The position numbers and the translations under genes are program-made. Below, one piece after another: positions 47,585 to 57,845 of a DNA stretch of 64,000 bases (position 1 is its first letter; each line of letters starts with the position of its first letter). This DNA is from an uncultured Fulvivirga sp. (GTDB lineage: Bacteria; Bacteroidota; Bacteroidia; Cytophagales; Cyclobacteriaceae). Where the stretch lies: assembly GCA_947500555.1 (NCBI GenBank), contig CANMSE010000001.1, positions 744,001 to 808,000 of the forward strand, in the 5' to 3' direction. The notes beneath the pieces were generated by a model. That model had not been told where the DNA came from. It saw only the letters and a program-made list of their open reading frames with translations, and ran no database searches.

Positions 47585-48628
47585 GTGGAAGAGCGAATAA
47601 ATACAAGAAAACTCTATTGGATATTTCAATTTACAGGCTGGGCCTTATTCTTTGCCTTTTATGCCGTTATAGCCATATATTTTAATGAGTTTCAATGGCA
47701 TATTCTTGCTGGATATTTCAATACCGTATTAGTAGGTTTTATTCTCACCCATTTTTATAGATATCACATTAAAAATCGTCAGTGGGAGCGATTGGGCATT
47801 TTTAAGCTCTCTACAAGAGTTATATTGGGTGGATTGATACTTGCAATGCTGTGGGCAAGTATTGTAATACCGGTAAACAACACTTTTTTTCCTGTAGAAA
47901 GTGATCAGGAATTCACTTTTGTAATTGCTGTTATAGTAGTTTTTAACCTGTCAATAGTTTTGATCGGGTGGTCGCTGATGTATTTCTTATTTAAATTTTT
48001 TATCAATCTAAAGGGAAGTGAAGTAGAAAAGTGGAAATTGGAAGCTGCGGTAAAAGATGCTGAGCTCATAGCACTTAAATCCCAAATTAACCCTCATTTC
48101 ATTTTTAACAGTTTGAATAACATTAGATCCCTCGTGATTGAAAACCCTGAAAAGTCTCGTGATATGATAACACACTTGTCAGACCTCTTGCGTTATTCGA
48201 TACAATTTAACAATAGAGAGAAGGTAAGCCTGGAACAAGAACTTGAAGTTGTTCAGAACTATTTAAACCTTGAATCAATTCAGTTTGAAGACCGATTGAA
48301 ATATACGTTGGAAATTAAACCGGAAACACTTGATCTAAAGATACCACCAATGGCGGTACAGCTTTTAGTGGAGAATGCCATTAAACATGGTATTTCCAAT
48401 CTGCCTAAAGGAGGCGAAATCAATATTCGTAGCTTTTTGAATGAAAATAACCTAGTAGTAGAGGTCATTAACTCAGGACAAGTAAATGATAAAACTACAG
48501 GTACAGGAATAGGACTAAAGAATGCATCTGACAGGTTGAAATTAATATTTGGAAAAATATCTAATTTGGAAATCGGTAATCTGGATGAAAAAATGGTTTG
48601 CGCAAAATTTAAAATTCCACTGACATGA
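47585..48628 (+). CDS. LytS-type sensor histidine kinase
   Basis: TM region, LIALKSQINPHFIFNSLNNIRSLV, VENAIKHGI, GTGIGLKNASDRLKLIFG; GTG start. Confidence 0.9.
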   Translation: MEERINTRKLYWIFQFTGWALFFAFYAVIAIYFNEFQWHILAGYFNTVLVGFILTHFYRYHIKNRQWERLGIFKLSTRVILGGLILAMLWASIVIPVNNTFFPVESDQEFTFVIAVIVVFNLSIVLIGWSLMYFLFKFFINLKGSEVEKWKLEAAVKDAELIALKSQINPHFIFNSLNNIRSLVIENPEKSRDMITHLSDLLRYSIQFNNREKVSLEQELEVVQNYLNLESIQFEDRLKYTLEIKPETLDLKIPPMAVQLLVENAIKHGISNLPKGGEINIRSFLNENNLVVEVINSGQVNDKTTGTGIGLKNASDRLKLIFGKISNLEIGNLDEKMVCAKFKIPLT

Positions 48629-49338
48629 AAGCATTAGTTGTTGATGATTCAAGACTTGCCCGAAATGAACTGAAAAGGTTACTTAAAGAATTTGACTTTA
48701 TAAATGTCATTGGAGAAGCAGCTGATGCTCAGGAAGCCAAAGAGTTTATCGAAGAAAAAAAACCCGAGCTAGTATTTCTAGACATTCAAATGCCCGGTAA
48801 AAATGGGTTTGAATTATTGGAAGACCTGGAAGATGTACCTGAAGTCATTTTTACAACAGCTTATGACGAATATGCGATAAAAGCGTTTGAATATAATGCC
48901 CTTGACTACTTGCAAAAACCTGTGCAAAAAGATAGGCTAGCAGGAGCTTTGAGTAAAGTTCAGGAGAAAAAAGATAAACACGAAACTGCTGAGGAAGATC
49001 GAATGACTGAAAACCATCAGGTATTTGTGAAGGATGGCGAACGTTGTTGGTTTGTTCTTCTATCAGGAGTCAGACTTTTTGAAGTCGAAGGAAACTATAC
49101 CAAAATATACTTTGAGGATAACAAACCAATGATTCCAAGAACTCTGAATTACTTAGAGACCAGACTGGATACTAAAACCTTTTTTAGAGCCAATCGTCAG
49201 CAGATAATCAATTTGAAATGGGTAGAACGAATCGAGCCGTGGTTTAGTGGCAGCATTCGCATTTACCTTAAAGGAGGTCATGAAGTTGATGTTTCGAGAA
49301 GGCAAACACAGCGATTTAAGGAACTGATGAGCTTTTAA
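48625..49338 (+). CDS. LytR/AlgR-type response regulator (REC-LytTR)
   Basis: KALVVDDSRLARNELKRLL, LVFLDIQMPGKNGFELL, ALDYLQKPV, C-terminal FFRANRQQIINLKWV; ATGA overlap with the kinase. Confidence 0.94.
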   Translation: MKALVVDDSRLARNELKRLLKEFDFINVIGEAADAQEAKEFIEEKKPELVFLDIQMPGKNGFELLEDLEDVPEVIFTTAYDEYAIKAFEYNALDYLQKPVQKDRLAGALSKVQEKKDKHETAEEDRMTENHQVFVKDGERCWFVLLSGVRLFEVEGNYTKIYFEDNKPMIPRTLNYLETRLDTKTFFRANRQQIINLKWVERIEPWFSGSIRIYLKGGHEVDVSRRQTQRFKELMSF

Positions 49339-49476
49339 TTTCCCTCCATGGGATGAATTTCCTAATCAATATTCCAATATTGGGAAACAAATAAATGCAA
49401 AACGTGATTTTTAGAGGCTTTAGGCACTTGGCATAGTGTTTATATCATAGTTGTTAATTGCTAACAACCTTGATTT

Positions 49477-49728
49477 ATGATTTCAATAAGTGATTTTCAA
49501 ATTTTGCCATTCGATAAAAAATGTGATTTCATCACAGTTTTTGCAGATTATATAGTTTACAGAACCGAGTCAGATAAAAAATTCTATTTGTATCATATGG
49601 AGAATTACTTTGTGGAAGTCTGTTATTCGCCTTCTCAATCCAAGGTACTTGGCATTCATGCTTTTAAAAACTCGGCCTTGGCGGAACCCTATTTGGGTGA
49701 AATTGATATATCAGACCTTTTCGGCTGA
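49477..49728 (+). CDS. Hypothetical protein (83 aa)
   Basis: Intact ORF after a 138-nt gap, 18-nt convergent overlap with mfd. Confidence 0.5.
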   Translation: MISISDFQILPFDKKCDFITVFADYIVYRTESDKKFYLYHMENYFVEVCYSPSQSKVLGIHAFKNSALAEPYLGEIDISDLFG

Positions 49729-52700
49729 TTTGGGAATTATAAAATTCAAGATAAGTTTGGCTTCGTCCACTGTTCTTACCTCATCAAAAGTCAGTATTAA
49801 CTTTGTTTTGTACTCTTTCAGTCGACATTGCTTTGGATGCTGTTGTACATAGCTCAATATATAACCAAACGTTTCAGACTTAAAATAGCTTTCATTGTTT
49901 TCTGTTTCTAAGTACGCCTTCATTTTCTCTCCCTTTAGCGTCAATTTTTCGAAGCCTAATTCTTCAGCGAGCCACCTTAATCTAACGGTTTCAATGAGAT
50001 CTTGCACAGTATCAGGTAATGAGCCGAAGCGGTCAACCATTGATTCAGCAAATTTCACTAATTCATCTTCAGTCTTTAGGTTATCTAACTTTGAGTAAAG
50101 AGCTAATCTTTCTGAGATATTAGTCACATAGTTTTCAGGGATAATAAGTTCCAGATCGGTTTCGATATTGCAATCCTGAACTACTGCTTTTGATGCGGCA
50201 GCGGTCAATTCTTTCACGAAAAGATCTTTGAAGTCAGTTTCCTTAAGTTCCTGAACAGCTTCATCCAGAATTTTATGATACATATCAAAACCCAGATCAG
50301 AAATAAATCCGCTCTGTTCAGACCCTAATAAATTTCCGGCACCTCGAATATCCAAATCACGCATCGCCACTTTAAAGCCGTCACCTAAATCAGAGAATTC
50401 TTCCAAAGTACTTAGTCGCTTTCTGGAATCTGATGACAACCCAATGGTAGGTGGAGTAAGCAAATAACAAAATGCCTTTTTGTTACTACGTCCAACTCTT
50501 CCACGCATTTGATGCAAATCAGAGAGGCCAAAGGTATGTGCCTGATTGATAATGATGGTATTGGCATTTGGTATATCCAACCCGGATTCTATGATATTGG
50601 TTGAAACCAATACGTCATATTCACCTTCGATGAACTTCATCATACTTTTTTCAAGTCTTGAACCGTCCATTTGTCCGTGTGCGATGCCAACCCTTGCATC
50701 TGGTACCAGTCGCATAATGATATTAGCTACCTCTTCAATATCCCCAACTCGATTATGAACAAAGAATACCTGGCCACCTCGTCTTAATTCAAAGCTTATA
50801 GCATCTCTTGTGATTTCCTCATTGAACGTATGAATTTCGGTCGTAACCGGTTGACGGTTTGGAGGCGGAGTAGAAATGATGCTTAAATCACGTGCACCCA
50901 TAAGTGAAAAATGCAATGTTCTAGGAATAGGCGTAGCCGTCAGCGTGAGTGCATCAACATTTACACGCATCTCTTTTAGCTTTTCCTTTACTTTAACTCC
51001 AAACTTTTGCTCTTCATCAATGATCATCAGGCCGATGTCCTTGAACTCCACATCTTTACTCACTATTCTGTGAGTGCCAATCAAGATATCAGTTTTACCT
51101 TCTTTAACTCTTTTTAAAGTTTCTTTTATGGCTTGAGGTGTTCGAAATCTGTTGATGTATTCTACAGTTACTGGCAGGTTGGATAGCCGTTCACTAAATG
51201 TGCGATAGTGCTGCATGGCCAAAATAGTAGTTGGCACCAGCACAGCAACTTGCTTACCATCAGCTACAGCTTTGAAAGCAGCGCGAATTGCGACTTCTGT
51301 TTTTCCAAAGCCCACATCACCACAAACCAGCCGATCCATAGGGTGCGACTGTTCCATATCTTCCTTTACATCTGCAGTAGCTTTAGCCTGGTCAGGAGTA
51401 TCTTCATAAATAAAGGAAGATTCAAGCTCTGCTTGCATGAAACTATCTTCAGAGAACGCGAACCCCGGAGCCTTTTTTCGCTTAGCGTAAAGATTGATAA
51501 GGTCCTTAGCAATGTCCTTGACCTGTTTTTTAGCCTTACTCTTTTTATTCTCCCACTCAGGTGAGCCTAGTTTACTAATAGCTGGAGGTGAGCCTTCCTT
51601 GCCTGTATATTTTGAAATCTTATGCAGCGAATGGATACTCAGATAAAGCAAATCATCGTCCCGGTAGATCAGTCGGATGGATTCCTGAATCTTACCATTT
51701 ACTTCCTGTTTTTCCATACCGGCAAATTTTCCAATCCCGTAATCGATATGGGTTACAAAATCTCCAGGTTGTAGCGTGCGGAGCTCCTTAAGTGTCAGTG
51801 CCTTTGACTTCGAATGCTTGTCTTTGGTTTTGTACCTGTGAAACCGCTCGAAAATCTGATGGTCTGTGTAGCAGGCTATTTTTAATATCTTGTCAATGAA
51901 ACCTGCTCGTAAGCTGATATTAAAACCCTGAAATTCAGTACCGGCATCTATTTCTTCAAAAATAGTTCTGAGCCTTTCGAGCTGACGTTGAGAGTCAGAA
52001 GCAATTAATGTTGTAAAACCTTTTTCTTGATTTTCACTGGTGTTTTGTACCAGCAACTCAAAATTCTTGTTCAGCGATGGCTGTGGTTCGGAATCTAACT
52101 TGAACAGAATAGCATCTTGAAAATAAAACCGATTACCAAACTCTAATTGTACAAGGTCTCCAATTTGACTTTTGAAAGAATCAGAAGTTTCAAATAAATC
52201 ACTGGGATCAAGAACCACTTGTGTATTTCCACTTTCATCTAGCACCTGGTCGAAACTTCCTGAGGCTTTGTCAAAATATGAATCAATGATATCTAGCGTA
52301 TGCTGAAAGTCCTTATACCAAATTTTGGTGTTGTTAGGTAAAAAATCCAGGAACCCTTGCCTTTCCTCTTGTATTAACTTGGTCTGTACATTAGGAATGA
52401 GATTAATTTCTTTGACCTGATCTACAGAAAGTTGGGAATTTGGATCAAATGTTCGAATACTTTCAATCTCATCACCGAATAGCTCAATGCGATAAGGGAG
52501 ATCGTGCGCATAAGAGAAGACATCCAGAATTCCACCCCTAACAGCGAACTGACCAGCTTCATAAACAAAATCAGTTTTATCGAAGTCGTAGGAAACCAAT
52601 AGCTCACTGAAAAATTCGATATCTACTTTTTCTCCAACACTGGCACTAAATGTATTTTTTGTAAGGGACTTTTTGTTAATGACTTTTTCGGTCAGTGCTT

Positions 52701-53082
52701 CGGGGTAGGTCACTATTATTTCTCCGGATGCTGCTTTATGATTTACACGATTAAGAATTTCTGCACGCATAAGCACATTGGCATTCTCCGTTTCTTCAAA
52801 CTCATAAGGCCTTTTGTAGGAGGTAGGAAAAAAAAGAACTTCTTTATTTCCTAGTAAGTTCTGAAGATCATAATGGAAGTATGCTGCTTCTTCTTTATCA
52901 TGAAGTACAATGAGATGGTTTTGATGATTAATTTGATAGGTACAAGCAACTATTATTGCATCCAGGCTGCCTGTAATATTTTTCAATTGGACATACCTCT
53001 CCCCATTATCTTTAGTTTTTTCAGCTATTGACTGAATTATACTATCTCCTTTATAGAGTTTTAAGAGGTCGCTGGTCTTCAC
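49711..53082 (-). CDS. mfd: Transcription-repair coupling factor
   Basis: FVTHIDYGIGKFAGMEKQEV, MDRLVCGDVGFGKTEVAIRAAFKAV, ALTLTATPIPRTLHFSLMGARDLSII, DLHQMRGRVGRSNKKAFCYLL. Confidence 0.98.
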   Translation of the reverse strand: MKTSDLLKLYKGDSIIQSIAEKTKDNGERYVQLKNITGSLDAIIVACTYQINHQNHLIVLHDKEEAAYFHYDLQNLLGNKEVLFFPTSYKRPYEFEETENANVLMRAEILNRVNHKAASGEIIVTYPEALTEKVINKKSLTKNTFSASVGEKVDIEFFSELLVSYDFDKTDFVYEAGQFAVRGGILDVFSYAHDLPYRIELFGDEIESIRTFDPNSQLSVDQVKEINLIPNVQTKLIQEERQGFLDFLPNNTKIWYKDFQHTLDIIDSYFDKASGSFDQVLDESGNTQVVLDPSDLFETSDSFKSQIGDLVQLEFGNRFYFQDAILFKLDSEPQPSLNKNFELLVQNTSENQEKGFTTLIASDSQRQLERLRTIFEEIDAGTEFQGFNISLRAGFIDKILKIACYTDHQIFERFHRYKTKDKHSKSKALTLKELRTLQPGDFVTHIDYGIGKFAGMEKQEVNGKIQESIRLIYRDDDLLYLSIHSLHKISKYTGKEGSPPAISKLGSPEWENKKSKAKKQVKDIAKDLINLYAKRKKAPGFAFSEDSFMQAELESSFIYEDTPDQAKATADVKEDMEQSHPMDRLVCGDVGFGKTEVAIRAAFKAVADGKQVAVLVPTTILAMQHYRTFSERLSNLPVTVEYINRFRTPQAIKETLKRVKEGKTDILIGTHRIVSKDVEFKDIGLMIIDEEQKFGVKVKEKLKEMRVNVDALTLTATPIPRTLHFSLMGARDLSIISTPPPNRQPVTTEIHTFNEEITRDAISFELRRGGQVFFVHNRVGDIEEVANIIMRLVPDARVGIAHGQMDGSRLEKSMMKFIEGEYDVLVSTNIIESGLDIPNANTIIINQAHTFGLSDLHQMRGRVGRSNKKAFCYLLTPPTIGLSSDSRKRLSTLEEFSDLGDGFKVAMRDLDIRGAGNLLGSEQSGFISDLGFDMYHKILDEAVQELKETDFKDLFVKELTAAASKAVVQDCNIETDLELIIPENYVTNISERLALYSKLDNLKTEDELVKFAESMVDRFGSLPDTVQDLIETVRLRWLAEELGFEKLTLKGEKMKAYLETENNESYFKSETFGYILSYVQQHPKQCRLKEYKTKLILTFDEVRTVDEAKLILNFIIPKSAEKV

Positions 53083-53181
53083 AAGGGCACAAATTTATAA
53101 AATATGTTAAGGATGCAGCGTCAGCAATCGATTGAAGTTTATATTTTATTTTTCATGGCCTAAATCACCTTTTTCTTGAAC

Positions 53182-53189
53182 TATATTTG
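53182..53189 (+). promoter_or_regulatory. Candidate Bacteroidota -7 element for ppc
   Basis: TATATTTG matches TAnnTTTG, about 20 nt upstream of ATG 53209; no clear TTG -33 element found. Confidence 0.3.
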
Positions 53190-53208
53190 TTTTCAAATAT
53201 TGAGAATT

Positions 53209-55977
53209 ATGGCAACTAACAATCCGCTTGAATCTGTAAAAAATCGCTTGGGAAAACCTTATGAAGATCTCGAGTTTTTACTGATTGCACTCAAAGAAGT
53301 GCTCACTGAAAATGGTGAAGAACAGATGGCAAATCAAATACCATGGATTAATGATTTGCCACCCTTTGAAGCATCGGATTTTACGTTGAAACATATTCAG
53401 TTGTATAGCATTGTATTCCAATTATTAAATACCGTTGAAGTGAATGGTGCCGTACAGCAAAGACGCCAACAAGAGAGTGAGTCACTATCCAGTGTACATG
53501 GCTTATGGGCGAGCAGCTTTCAAACGTTGAATCAACTTGGAGTCAAAGAGGATACAATAGCTGATCACCTGACCTCAATACATGTTGAACCTGTGCTCAC
53601 GGCACACCCCACAGAAGCCAAACGCGCTACTGTTTTGGAGCATCATCGAGAATTGTATTTGCTTCTTGTATCCCGGGAAAATGAGATGTACACGGATAAG
53701 GAATTGGCCAACATCCGATTGAATATCAAACTTGCTCTTTTTAGGCTATGGAAAACGGGGGAGATATTTGTTGAAAAACCTGACATCCAGTCTGAATTGA
53801 GAAATGTCATACATTATCTTACGAATGTGTTTCCTGAAGTAATACCCATGGTCGACAGAAGAATGACACAGGCGTTGGAGTCAGAAGGCTTTTCAGCGGA
53901 GGCTATTCAAAAAAACGTGACCTATCCTAGTATCACTTTTGGCAATTGGGTGGGTGGAGATCGTGACGGTCATCCGTTAGTGACTGCTAATGTGACGCAG
54001 GAAACCTTACGTCAACTAAGACTAAACGCTATGGTGGTGGTCAGAAGGTGCCTGACAAAATTAGTGAAGAACTTAAGTTTTGCTATTCATAGGCATGAGA
54101 CAAGCGAAGCATTTCAAGCCCGGATTCAGGAAATGGGTGAGGAACTATCGCTAAAAGCAGAGTCTGCGATAGATCGAAATAAAGGGGAAGCATTTCGCCA
54201 GTTTGTCAATTTGATGCTCACCAAATTGCCACTTGATACGGCCAGAGGTCATGCCACTCATCTATCGGATTTTGAAGGTGCATACATAGAAAAATGTGAT
54301 CTGGTTGATGATCTTAGGCTGCTGAAAGAAGAGCTTCGAAACTATGGAGCTTCTTCAATTGCCAATAATGATCTGAACGATGCCATAAGATGTGTTGATA
54401 TCTTCGGCTTTCATCTTGCTGCCCTGGATATTCGTCAAAACAGCGAATTTCATGATCGTGCTATTTCTGAGTTGATGGAAGCCTCCGGCTATCAGGGCGA
54501 TCCTTATATTGATTGGGATGAAAACAGGCGACTGGAGTTCTTAAATGAAGAATTAAAATCCAATCGACCATTTACACATGGCAATATGGAGCTGGGAGAG
54601 CATGCCCAGGCAGTGGTGGATGTTTACAGAACGGTTGAAAAATACACTAGCCAATACGGGCTGGATGGCATAGGATCATTTATCGTTAGTATGACCCGTT
54701 CGCTCTCAGATCTTCTGGGAGTCTACCTTCTGGCTCGAGAAGCAGGGCTTACCGAAAAAACCGAAACAGGAATAACGTGCATCATTCCGGTTGTACCACT
54801 TTTGGAAACTATTGAAGACTTGGCTGCAGGCCCTGACATACTGGATGCCTTTCTTTCTCACCCTTTTACCAAAAGGAGTTTGAATTATTTGCAGGAAAGA
54901 ACTAGGTCGAGGCAACTGGTGCAACAGGTAATGGTGGGCTATAGCGATAGCAATAAGGATGGCGGAATTCTCGCAAGTCAGTGGAACTTATACCGGGCTC
55001 AATCTTCGCTTACCGATACCGGTAAAAAACATGATGTAAAAATTCGATTCTTTCATGGTAAAGGAGGGAGTATCAGTCGTGGAGCAGGTCCTACACACTA
55101 TTTCATGCAAGCCCTGCCACATTCTTCTGTTAATGGAAATATCAGGTTGACAGAACAAGGAGAAACCATTGAACAGAAATATGCCAATAAGGTGAATGCG
55201 GCTTATAACCTGGAGTTACTTCTGGCGAGTGCTACTGCTAAAACTGTAAGGAGCAAATCTACCCCCAAAGCACCTCACCCACTGGAAGAGACAATGGATT
55301 ATCTTGCTGCCGAGAGTAAGAAAGTTTACTCCGCTCTCCTTTATGAAGAAGGCTTTATTCCATTCTTCAGGCAGGCAACACCTATTGATGCGATTGAAAT
55401 GAGCAAAATTGGCTCAAGACCATCACGAAGAAAAGGAATGAGCTCCTTAAATGACCTGAGAGCAATCCCCTGGGTTTTCTCCTGGAGTCAATCACGATTT
55501 AATATGACAAGCTGGTATGGGATTGGCACCACACTGAAGAATTACCAGGAAAATGATTCCGATGGTTTTATGAAGTTGAAAGAAGCTGTGAAGACCGAAC
55601 CTTTTCTTCGATATGTGTTGACGAATGTTGATACCAGCCTTGCGGCTACAGATGAAGAAATTATGAAGATGTACGCTTCTCTGGTGCCTGATGAGCAACT
55701 GCGTGATAAATTCTTAAATATCTTTCTTATTGAGCTGCAAAAAACCCGTGAGGCGATGTATGAGATATTGGGGAAAGAGATTGAAGATAGAAGGCCTCAG
55801 CATTATTATTCCAATGTATTACGGACCTCTACCATGAAGCATTTGCATGCCAAGCAAGTAAGTCTTCTGGCAGAATGGCGAAAGGAAAAAGAATCAGGCA
55901 ATGGCGAAGGATCAACATTAATTTCTCTTTTGACTACTATCAATGCCATAGCGGGTGCTATGAGGAATACGGGTTGA
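53209..55977 (+). CDS. ppc: Phosphoenolpyruvate carboxylase
   Basis: VLTAHPTEAKRATVLEHHREL, GNWVGGDRDGHPLVTANVT, VMVGYSDSNKDGG, FFHGKGGSISRGAGP. Start moved from TTG 53176 to ATG 53209; TAtaTTTG at 53182-53189 would be inside the longer ORF. Confidence 0.95.
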   Translation: MATNNPLESVKNRLGKPYEDLEFLLIALKEVLTENGEEQMANQIPWINDLPPFEASDFTLKHIQLYSIVFQLLNTVEVNGAVQQRRQQESESLSSVHGLWASSFQTLNQLGVKEDTIADHLTSIHVEPVLTAHPTEAKRATVLEHHRELYLLLVSRENEMYTDKELANIRLNIKLALFRLWKTGEIFVEKPDIQSELRNVIHYLTNVFPEVIPMVDRRMTQALESEGFSAEAIQKNVTYPSITFGNWVGGDRDGHPLVTANVTQETLRQLRLNAMVVVRRCLTKLVKNLSFAIHRHETSEAFQARIQEMGEELSLKAESAIDRNKGEAFRQFVNLMLTKLPLDTARGHATHLSDFEGAYIEKCDLVDDLRLLKEELRNYGASSIANNDLNDAIRCVDIFGFHLAALDIRQNSEFHDRAISELMEASGYQGDPYIDWDENRRLEFLNEELKSNRPFTHGNMELGEHAQAVVDVYRTVEKYTSQYGLDGIGSFIVSMTRSLSDLLGVYLLAREAGLTEKTETGITCIIPVVPLLETIEDLAAGPDILDAFLSHPFTKRSLNYLQERTRSRQLVQQVMVGYSDSNKDGGILASQWNLYRAQSSLTDTGKKHDVKIRFFHGKGGSISRGAGPTHYFMQALPHSSVNGNIRLTEQGETIEQKYANKVNAAYNLELLLASATAKTVRSKSTPKAPHPLEETMDYLAAESKKVYSALLYEEGFIPFFRQATPIDAIEMSKIGSRPSRRKGMSSLNDLRAIPWVFSWSQSRFNMTSWYGIGTTLKNYQENDSDGFMKLKEAVKTEPFLRYVLTNVDTSLAATDEEIMKMYASLVPDEQLRDKFLNIFLIELQKTREAMYEILGKEIEDRRPQHYYSNVLRTSTMKHLHAKQVSLLAEWRKEKESGNGEGSTLISLLTTINAIAGAMRNTG

Positions 55978-56004
55978 TTTGGAGCTTTAAAAGAGTAAAC
56001 TTCA

Positions 56005-56763
56005 TTATTTGCTTTTGCTAAACAACCAATTCATCATCATCATATCACTGTAAGTGGCTACCCATGAAAAATGTCCGGCTTCAGGGTACTGAGTAAAACC
56101 GGGGTGTGCACCCTCTTTGGTCAGTGCTTCCACCATATTGTGTGAAAGCGCAGGATCGACCACATCATCCAGAGCTCCATGGAAAATCCAGAGAGGGATA
56201 TGTGAGAAAGCTGGCACTTTAGAAATATCTCCACCTCCACAAATAGGGACAGCGGCTGCGAATAAATCCGGGTAACGCGATATGGCATCAAAGGTACCGA
56301 AGCCTCCCATGGAATGACCCGTAATGTAAATTCTGTTGGTATCAACAGGTAAATTTTCCTTTGTCTGTTTGATGAGCTCAATTAATAGCTTCATGGGTTT
56401 AGTAGGTTCAGGTTTCATTGACATTGTTTCAAATGAAATATTATCCCAGGTCATATCTTGCGGACATTGCGGTGCAATAACAATGGGTCGATAGTTTTTC
56501 ATGACCTCATTATTGGCAAAGCTCAATACACCCCATTTAAGTTGAGCTTCATTGTCATCACCGCGTTCTCCAGAACCATGTAAAAATATGACCAGCGGGT
56601 ATTTAGATTTTGAATCATAATCAGTCATAAGTTGTCTGTATTTCAGCGTCTCGCCTTCAGCGTTATTATACGTTTCATAACTGAAAAGCTCAGACTGTGA
56701 AAAGGCACTAGTCCCTGATATTGTAAAAAGTATGACTAATAGGTTTGGCAGCAAGTATTTCAT
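56005..56763 (-). CDS. Secreted alpha/beta hydrolase (phospholipase/carboxylesterase-like)
   Basis: Signal peptide; PLVIFLHGSGERGDDNE; IYITGHSMGGFGTFD; WIFHGALDDVVDP. Confidence 0.87.
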   Translation of the reverse strand: MKYLLPNLLVILFTISGTSAFSQSELFSYETYNNAEGETLKYRQLMTDYDSKSKYPLVIFLHGSGERGDDNEAQLKWGVLSFANNEVMKNYRPIVIAPQCPQDMTWDNISFETMSMKPEPTKPMKLLIELIKQTKENLPVDTNRIYITGHSMGGFGTFDAISRYPDLFAAAVPICGGGDISKVPAFSHIPLWIFHGALDDVVDPALSHNMVEALTKEGAHPGFTQYPEAGHFSWVATYSDMMMMNWLFSKSK

Positions 56764-56813
56764 AAAGCGATTTTTAATGATGAGTGCTCACAACAACTGT
56801 TATTTCATATAGT

Positions 56814-57710
56814 TTAGTTATACTTGGTTATCCAGTTAATGGCATCAGCAATAAATTCGGATGGTAAGTAGTGACCTGAATCATAGAACTTAATTTTTTT
56901 CTTGTCAATGGAAATTTTCTTATAGAAAGTGTGAGCCTCATCTTTAGTATAGTAAAAATCAGACTCTCCCATTAACAGGTAAATTGGTGATAACTGGATA
57001 TGCGCATAATTTTCTGGTGATATTAAACCCAGTGACTCTGCAGCTTCAGAATCATTCCAGCCCAGAACGGTCATACATACTTTAGGAATGTCAAGCGGAG
57101 CAACACAAGCGACAACAGAATCAAACCTGTCATCAGCTGAATTTAGCATTATAGCAAGCATTCCTCCCATACTATACCCAATCAATTGAAAAGAAGAAAC
57201 GTTTTTATACGAAAACTCAACATAGTCCATTATTAACCTTAAATCTTTAACAGTTGTAATCCACATGTCATCAATAATATCAAGATTCGAAGGTGTTAAT
57301 AGTTCAGCAGGAGGCATAAAACCTGCTTCATAACTTCTTTCACCATGAAACTTTGCGTCAGGAATGATAACACTATATCCCATCCTTAATAAGGAGTCTT
57401 TTAAAGAGATGTATTTTTTGGATAAATCAGAGATTGGATAAATCCACCCATCTTTGCTGCTACCTAATCCATGAAGAAGAATTACGAACTTATTCGTTGG
57501 GTTGTTTGGTTGGATTGCGAAAAAAGGAACCCTTGAATCAAAACCGTCTATAACGATTTTATCGAATTTAATTTCATTCCCGTAATTATAACTTTGAACG
57601 GTATCCGCATTATATTCCTTCTTCAAGTTGTAGTTAAAGTCCGCCAATTCCACTTGGGCGAGAGCTACTACCTGAAAGAATAAGAACGTTGCGCTTATGA
57701 AATACTTCAT
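56814..57710 (-). CDS. Secreted alpha/beta hydrolase
   Basis: Signal peptide; VILLHGLGSSKDGW; FQLIGYSMGGMLAIML; LMGESDFYYTKDEA. Confidence 0.82.
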   Translation of the reverse strand: MKYFISATFLFFQVVALAQVELADFNYNLKKEYNADTVQSYNYGNEIKFDKIVIDGFDSRVPFFAIQPNNPTNKFVILLHGLGSSKDGWIYPISDLSKKYISLKDSLLRMGYSVIIPDAKFHGERSYEAGFMPPAELLTPSNLDIIDDMWITTVKDLRLIMDYVEFSYKNVSSFQLIGYSMGGMLAIMLNSADDRFDSVVACVAPLDIPKVCMTVLGWNDSEAAESLGLISPENYAHIQLSPIYLLMGESDFYYTKDEAHTFYKKISIDKKKIKFYDSGHYLPSEFIADAINWITKYN

Positions 57711-57845
57711 GTTGATAGCTAATTTAACAGATTTACTTTACTAACTAAACCAGTCATGATATTTACGGTCTCAAGATGTCTCAGCATTATTACTTTAGTG
57801 TAATTTAATGCTTTAACTATAGATTAGAACCTAATATACTTTCGT

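Noticed and set aside
49374-49383. CCAATATTGG palindrome between the response regulator and the 83-aa ORF
   Set aside because: Ten-bp AT-rich palindromes are expected by chance here; no second copy or clear promoter context.
49895-51791. Several plus-strand ORFs of 64-118 aa
   Set aside because: All are antisense to mfd, which has strong full-length family motifs.
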